DNA from: Acidimangrovimonas sp.
GTDB lineage: Bacteria > Pseudomonadota > Alphaproteobacteria > Rhodobacterales > Rhodobacteraceae
Assembly (NCBI GenBank): GCA_030147905.1
Contig: JASBUM010000227.1
Location: 1 to 8,573, forward strand
Length of the DNA: 8,573 bases
Reading direction: 5' to 3'
The notes beneath the pieces are model-generated. The model saw only the letters and a list, made by a program, of their open reading frames with translations. It did no database searches and was not told the DNA's origin. Made by a program: the position numbers and the translations under genes. Shown piece by piece: positions 5,023 through 8,573 of the stretch. How positions within the stretch are numbered: position 1 is the first letter of the stretch; the number at the start of each line of letters is the position of its first letter.

Positions 5023-6072
5023 TTGGCCGCGCGGCGTCCGGCAACGGCGCTGGCCGCCGCCGTCGCGGTGACTCTGGCCGCCAAGGCGCCGCCGGCACAG
5101 GGCCGCTCTCTTGAATTCGAGGATCTCGCCGGCTGGTCGCGCAGCGACATGCGGCCCGCGCTGACGATTTTCCGGGCTGGCTGTGCACATATGGAAGGTG
5201 CGGCCTGGGCGCGGGTCTGTTCCGAGGCGCCGGGCGCCGCGGTCGGACGCACAGCCGCGAGGACTTTCTTCGAGAAACATTTCCGTCCGGTTCTGGTGGG
5301 CGGTGGCCGGACGCTGTTCACCGGCTATTACGAGCCGGAGCTTGAGGCCTCGCCGGTGCAGACGCCGGTTTTCGGCTATCCGATCTATCGCAAGCCGCCG
5401 GAACTGCGCCCCGGAACCGTCTGGTATTCGCGCGCCACGATCGAGAACAGGGGCCTGCTGCGCCACCGCGGTCTGGCTCTTGCATGGCTGGCCGATCCGG
5501 TGGATGTCTTCTTTCTCCAGGTGCAGGGATCGGGGCGGCTGCGCATGCCGGACGGCTCGGTCCTGCGCGTGGGTTTCGCCGCCCGCAACGGCAGGCCCTA
5601 CAGATCGGTCGGGATGGAGATGGTCCGGCGCGGCATCCTTCCCCGCGCCAAGGTCTCCGCGCAGCGCATCCGCGCCTGGGTCCGCGCGCATCCCGAGGCG
5701 GGGCGCAAGCTGTTGCAGCACAACCCCTCATACATCTTCTTTCGCAAGCTCGACCTGCCGGCGTCCAGCGGACCGATCGGGGCGATGGGAATCCCCATCA
5801 CCGCGGGCCGCAGCCTTGCCGTCGACCCCGCCCATGTTCCGCTGGGCGCACCCGTCTGGATCGAGACCGACGGCGCGCGGCCGATCCACCGCCTGATGGT
5901 GGCGCAGGATACCGGAACGGCAATCCGCGGCCCGCGCCGCGCGGATGTGTTCATCGGCCCGGGCGCGGCGGCCGGGCGGATCGCGGGCAGCATGCGCGAC
6001 CGCGGCCGGATGGTCGTGTTGATGCCGCGGGACACCGATTTGCGCGCTGGCCTCGCCGGGGCGGAACGATGA
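5023..6072 (+). CDS. mltA: Membrane-bound lytic murein transglycosylase A (MltA) family
   Basis: MltA cleaves the MurNAc-GlcNAc bond of peptidoglycan, leaving a 1,6-anhydro end, in the periplasm. The protein is 349 residues from a TTG start. An Arg-containing N-terminus and Ala-rich hydrophobic stretch (about 9-20) ending near AQG (25-27) look like a signal peptide. The MltA barrel region includes FTGYYEPELEAS (99-110), YPIYRKPPEL (119-128) and FFLQVQGSGRL (163-173). The 3D domain follows, with GIPITAGRSLAVDP (256-269), VAQDTGTAIRG (293-303) and RADVFIG (306-312). Asp308 in the last motif aligns, in my reading, with the single catalytic Asp of E. coli MltA. There is no lipobox Cys, so unlike the E. 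coli lipoprotein it may be soluble or signal-anchored. The TTG is weak, but the next in-frame ATG (5149) would remove the signal. It sits 3 bp after the Tim44 gene, with a 4-bp overlap into the Smr gene. Confidence 0.92.
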   Translation: MAARRPATALAAAVAVTLAAKAPPAQGRSLEFEDLAGWSRSDMRPALTIFRAGCAHMEGAAWARVCSEAPGAAVGRTAARTFFEKHFRPVLVGGGRTLFTGYYEPELEASPVQTPVFGYPIYRKPPELRPGTVWYSRATIENRGLLRHRGLALAWLADPVDVFFLQVQGSGRLRMPDGSVLRVGFAARNGRPYRSVGMEMVRRGILPRAKVSAQRIRAWVRAHPEAGRKLLQHNPSYIFFRKLDLPASSGPIGAMGIPITAGRSLAVDPAHVPLGAPVWIETDGARPIHRLMVAQDTGTAIRGPRRADVFIGPGAAAGRIAGSMRDRGRMVVLMPRDTDLRAGLAGAER

Positions 6073-6728
6073 AGCGCCGGCGCGGCGCGGGGCGCACTCC
6101 CGATGATGACGAACTCATGCTCTGGCGCCGGGTTGTCAGCACGACGCGACCGCTTGACATGCGCGCGGAGCCCGACGATGGGCCGGCGGCTCCGGCCGAG
6201 GACGCCTTGCCGACCGACACGATGCCGGGGTCCGGGGGTCCGGGGTCCGGGGGGCCGGGCGGCCCGGTTGCGCCGCGGCCCGCCATCGCCGCCTTCGAGA
6301 TCGGCGCGCGCGCGCCGGGCCGGACCGCCACGCATCAGCCGGCGACGACGAAGCCCCCCGCGCCAGTTCCCCGTTATGAGGCGCGGATGGCGCGCAATCT
6401 GGGCCGCGGCAAGCTGGTGCCAGAGGCGCGGATCGATCTTCATGGCATGACGCTTGCCCAGGCGCATCCGGCGTTGGTGCGGTTCGTGCTGAACGCGCAG
6501 GCGCAGGGCAAGCGGCTGGTGCTGGTCATCACCGGCAAGGGCGAGACGGCGGCGCAGGCGGCCGGTGTCCGGAGCGACGCCGGGCGGGAACGTGGCCAGC
6601 TGCGGCGACAGGTTCCGATGTGGCTTGCCGCGCCGCCGCTTTCGGGCGTGGTGCTTGGCCTGCGCGAGGCCCATCTGCGCCATGGCGGGGGCGGCGCGAT
6701 CTATGTCGTCCTTAGCCGTCGGCGCTAG
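6069..6728 (+). CDS. Smr domain protein (MutS2 C-terminal-type nuclease domain)
   Basis: This 219-residue protein has three parts. The N-terminal segment contains ELMLWRRVVSTTRPL (15-29), common to alphaproteobacterial stand-alone Smr proteins. A disordered Gly/Pro/Ala linker spans about 34-102. The C-terminal Smr domain spans about 120-219. In the domain, DLHGMTLAQAH (123-133) carries the DLHG motif, LVLVITGKGE (150-159) the TGKG loop, and AHLRHGGGGAIYVVL (201-215) the HGG-G-A-YV end. Smr domains nick or cleave DNA or RNA; SmrB of E. coli cuts mRNA at collided ribosomes. The substrate here is unknown. The linker segment PGSGGPGSGGPGGP (53-66) is encoded by tandem TCC-separated G-runs. The ATG overlaps the mltA stop (ATGA). 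It converges on the hydrolase gene 25 bp away. Confidence 0.9.
   Translation: MKRRRGAGRTPDDDELMLWRRVVSTTRPLDMRAEPDDGPAAPAEDALPTDTMPGSGGPGSGGPGGPVAPRPAIAAFEIGARAPGRTATHQPATTKPPAPVPRYEARMARNLGRGKLVPEARIDLHGMTLAQAHPALVRFVLNAQAQGKRLVLVITGKGETAAQAAGVRSDAGRERGQLRRQVPMWLAAPPLSGVVLGLREAHLRHGGGGAIYVVLSRRR
6227..6254 (+). repeat. G-quadruplex motif, tandem G-runs separated by TCC
   Basis: Four runs of 4, 5, 4 and 6 guanines (6227-6230, 6234-6238, 6242-6245, 6249-6254) are separated each time by exactly TCC, with a further GGG at 6257-6259. Four runs of at least four G with three-base loops is a near-ideal quadruplex sequence. It lies on the coding strand, so it is present in the mRNA of the Smr gene, and encodes part of its Gly/Pro linker. 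Such repeats are also prone to length change by slippage. Confidence 0.7.
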
Positions 6729-6732
6729 GCTG

Positions 6733-6753
6733 AGGCACCGCGCGGTCCTGCCT
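6733..6753. terminator. Weak hairpin between convergent Smr and hydrolase genes
   Basis: AGGCA (6733-6737) pairs with TGCCT (6749-6753) around an 11-base GC-rich loop that itself contains the self-complementary ACCGCGCGGT-like core. It fills the 25-bp gap between the two convergent stops. No T-run follows, so termination here is only a suggestion. Confidence 0.25.
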
Positions 6754-7872
6754 TCACGGCGTGGCGGCCGCCGCCTGCCGCGGCACCAGAACGATCTGGG
6801 TCGCATTGCGGAAGTTGATCATGAAGCCGGGAAACAGCCCTGGCCGCACCGCTCGGTCGCCTTGCAGCGCACTGTTCACGTCGCGCATGCGCGCCAGCAG
6901 CTTGATAAGCGCCGGCGAGGTGCCGGCGGTGAAATGACCCAGACCCTTGGAGAAGGCGCCGACCTCCATCATGGTGACCTTGAGGTCCGAAACCCGGCTG
7001 ATGTCCTTCAGGCTGCCCAGACGCACCTTTTCGCCGGTCAGCCGCGCCGACAGCGCCAGCGCCCGGTCGCGCTGCGAGGTGAAGATGACGAAGGGCTGAG
7101 GCAGCTTGCCGATGCGCTTGGCCTCGGTACGGAAGACCTCGATGTCGATGTCGGGGGAAATCAGGATGACGCCGGAAATCCGGCTCATGACCGCCGCGTT
7201 GCGATCAAGCCGCATCTGGCGCAACACCTCCATCACCAGTTCCGAGCCCAGCGAATGGGCGACCAGCAGGATGCGCTGGGTTCCTGCGCGGACCATCTGA
7301 TTCAGGAGTTGTTCGAGCCCGTCGCGTGCGAACAGCACCGAGTCGCGATCATAGGCATAGTTGATCGGGCTGCCGGCCGATGGCAATGAATAGGCCACGG
7401 CGACGCCGGGCACCGACAGGTCATGGCTGAGTTGCGCGATGCGGTAGACGCTTTCGGCGAATGTGTTGTTGAAGCCGTGGACATAGACGACGGCCTCGCG
7501 TTGCCCGCGCGGCACCTCGACCAGCGCCTTGGAAAGCGCCTTGCGGAATGCGGCACGGGACGTGAACAACTCGTCGCTGGAGGTCAGGAAGTCGCGCCGT
7601 GGATCGGGGCTGCGGCGCGCGGACGGCCAGACGATGGTTCCCAGCTTGCGGTCGGGCGGGATCGATACCACGATTCGACCGAAGCGTTCCTTTTCCGACC
7701 GGTGGTTGTTGAAGACTCCGGTCTTGGCATCACGGCCGCGCGTGGTGGCGACGAAGACCGCCTTCTGGGCGCCCACCGAGGCCGCGCGCGGATCAAGCGT
7801 GATGGTGCCGCGCGGCGTGCAGCCGGCCAGCGCGATGGTGACGAGGAGCAGACGCAGGACGATACGGGTCAC
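6754..7872 (-). CDS. Alpha/beta-hydrolase lipoprotein (DUF900 / COG4782 type)
   Basis: From the GTG at 7872 the protein is 372 residues. The N-terminus is a lipoprotein signal: VTRIVLRLLLVTIALAGC, with lipobox LAGC and Cys18. The hydrolase core has YVHGFNNTF (130-138), whose His-Gly starts the oxyanion hole, and the nucleophile elbow AHSLGS (205-210) with Ser207. Asp269 (SQRDRAL) and His313 (GLGHF) are well placed to complete the triad. The VFVATTRGRD opening (39-48) and the sequence around the triad resemble DUF900 esterase-like proteins, whose substrates are mostly unknown. An acyl ester is plausible. A TTG six bases upstream (7878) is the other start; GTG is preferred because GGA lies 9 bases before it. 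It follows hslU on the same strand with about 73 bp between. Confidence 0.87.
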   Translation of the reverse strand: MTRIVLRLLLVTIALAGCTPRGTITLDPRAASVGAQKAVFVATTRGRDAKTGVFNNHRSEKERFGRIVVSIPPDRKLGTIVWPSARRSPDPRRDFLTSSDELFTSRAAFRKALSKALVEVPRGQREAVVYVHGFNNTFAESVYRIAQLSHDLSVPGVAVAYSLPSAGSPINYAYDRDSVLFARDGLEQLLNQMVRAGTQRILLVAHSLGSELVMEVLRQMRLDRNAAVMSRISGVILISPDIDIEVFRTEAKRIGKLPQPFVIFTSQRDRALALSARLTGEKVRLGSLKDISRVSDLKVTMMEVGAFSKGLGHFTAGTSPALIKLLARMRDVNSALQGDRAVRPGLFPGFMINFRNATQIVLVPRQAAAATP

Positions 7873-7945
7873 GGGCAAGGATCCGGCTGGCGTCCATCCG
7901 CAATAGCCGAATTCCTGCCCTGTTACCAGCGCCTTGCGAGAGGGT

Positions 7946-8573
7946 TCACAGGACGTATCGGCTCAGGTCGGCGGATTTCGCCAGTTCGCCGAGGTTCTTC
8001 TCGACGAAGTCCTCGTCCACGGTGATCGACTCGCCCGCCCGGTCCGGCGCGGTAAAGCTGAGTTCCTCGAAGACGCGCTCCATCACCGTGTAGAGGCGGC
8101 GCGCCCCGATGTTCTCGACGCTGCGGTTGACGTCGGCGGCGATCCGCGCGAGGGCATGGATGCCATCCTCGGTGAAGCCGACGGTCACCTCCTCGGCGGC
8201 CATGAGCGCGGTGTACTGCCTTGTCAGGGCGTTGTCGGTCTCGGTCAGGATCCGCACGAAATCCTCTTCGGTCAGGTCGCGCAGTTCCACCCGGATGGGC
8301 AGCCGGCCCTGAAGTTCGGGCAACAGGTCGGACGGTTTCGCCACATGGAAGGCGCCCGAGGCGATGAACAGGATGTGATCGGTGCGCACCGCCCCGTACT
8401 TGGTCGAGACGGTGGTGCCCTCGATCAGCGGAAGCAGGTCGCGCTGCACGCCTTCGCGGCTGACATCGGCGCCGCGGGCATCGGCGCGGGCGCAGACCTT
8501 GTCGATCTCGTCGAGGAAGACGATGCCGTTTTCCTGTACCGCGTCCAGGGCAGCGCGATTGACCGTCTCGTCA
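7946..8573 (-). CDS. hslU: ATP-dependent protease ATPase subunit HslU (partial: N-terminal half lies beyond the right edge)
   Basis: HslU is the AAA+ unfoldase that feeds substrates to the HslV peptidase. About 208 C-terminal residues are visible of a family length near 435-440. Reading from the edge, the Walker B motif [10 protein letters not shown] is followed by [18 protein letters not shown], then the sensor-1 stretch [10 protein letters not shown], the segment [19 protein letters not shown] and the sensor-2 motif [11 protein letters not shown] with its Arg. The protein ends in DLSRYVL, and the C-terminal tail is known to activate HslV. The Walker A motif and I-domain would be outside the window. 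The frame is open to position 8573. HslV usually lies upstream of hslU and is not visible here. The hydrolase lipoprotein gene follows on the same strand. Confidence 0.97.
   Translation of the reverse strand, partial: DETVNRAALDAVQENGIVFLDEIDKVCARADARGADVSREGVQRDLLPLIEGTTVSTKYGAVRTDHILFIASGAFHVAKPSDLLPELQGRLPIRVELRDLTEEDFVRILTETDNALTRQYTALMAAEEVTVGFTEDGIHALARIAADVNRSVENIGARRLYTVMERVFEELSFTAPDRAGESITVDEDFVEKNLGELAKSADLSRYVL

Noticed and set aside
4261..5721. Long reverse-strand open frame (486 codons) opposite the Tim44 and mltA genes
   Set aside because: It is a GC-rich shadow: its translation is His/Arg/Gly-rich with no recognisable domain, while the forward strand encodes clear Tim44 and MltA domains.
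7873..7945. Terminator or small RNA between hslU and the hydrolase gene
   Set aside because: No convincing hairpin or T-run was seen in this short gap; it seems only to hold the hydrolase translation start.

Overview
The window looks like chromosomal DNA from a GC-rich alphaproteobacterium, most likely of the Rhodobacteraceae/Rhodobacterales. The grounds are the strong GC bias of the genes, the block Maf-aroE-coaE-dnaQ next to secB, a Tim44/TimA-type protein, and an MltA and Smr pair. These assignments come from reading protein motifs; no database search was possible. Ten protein genes are visible. Nine are complete and one, hslU, runs off the right edge.

Positions 1-388 hold no convincing gene. 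The first 190 bases are only about 36% G+C, and 111-190 about 24%, against GC-rich genes everywhere else. The stretch carries at least five near-consensus DnaA boxes (one mismatch each to TTATCCACA), several weaker ones, a roughly 86% A+T block at 146-189 and a repeated 10-mer. I read it as a probable chromosomal replication origin (oriC), or at least a DnaA-binding regulatory region. The left edge of the window may cut it.

Positions 395-3138 (+ strand) form a tightly packed operon. It encodes a Maf nucleotide pyrophosphatase of the YceF-like type, shikimate dehydrogenase (aroE), dephospho-CoA kinase (coaE) and the DNA polymerase III epsilon proofreading subunit (dnaQ). The genes overlap by 4, 4 and 8 bp. 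The operon ends in strong GC hairpins shared with the convergent secB.

Positions 3181-4247 (- strand) encode the export chaperone SecB and the FxsA-family membrane protein. FxsA is divergent from a second + strand operon at 4351-6728: a membrane-anchored Tim44-domain protein, an MltA lytic transglycosylase and an Smr-domain protein. The last carries a Gly/Pro linker whose DNA is a textbook G-quadruplex motif.

Positions 6754-8573 (- strand) encode a DUF900-type alpha/beta-hydrolase lipoprotein, downstream of the C-terminal half of hslU, the ATPase of the HslUV protease.

Nearly all genes are housekeeping. The parts most worth a second look are the origin-like region at the left end, the DnaA box abutting the maf ribosome binding site, the G-quadruplex in the Smr gene and the hairpin built around the dnaQ stop codon. 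I saw no mobile elements, CRISPR arrays, tRNA or rRNA genes and no clear new defence or biosynthetic system.
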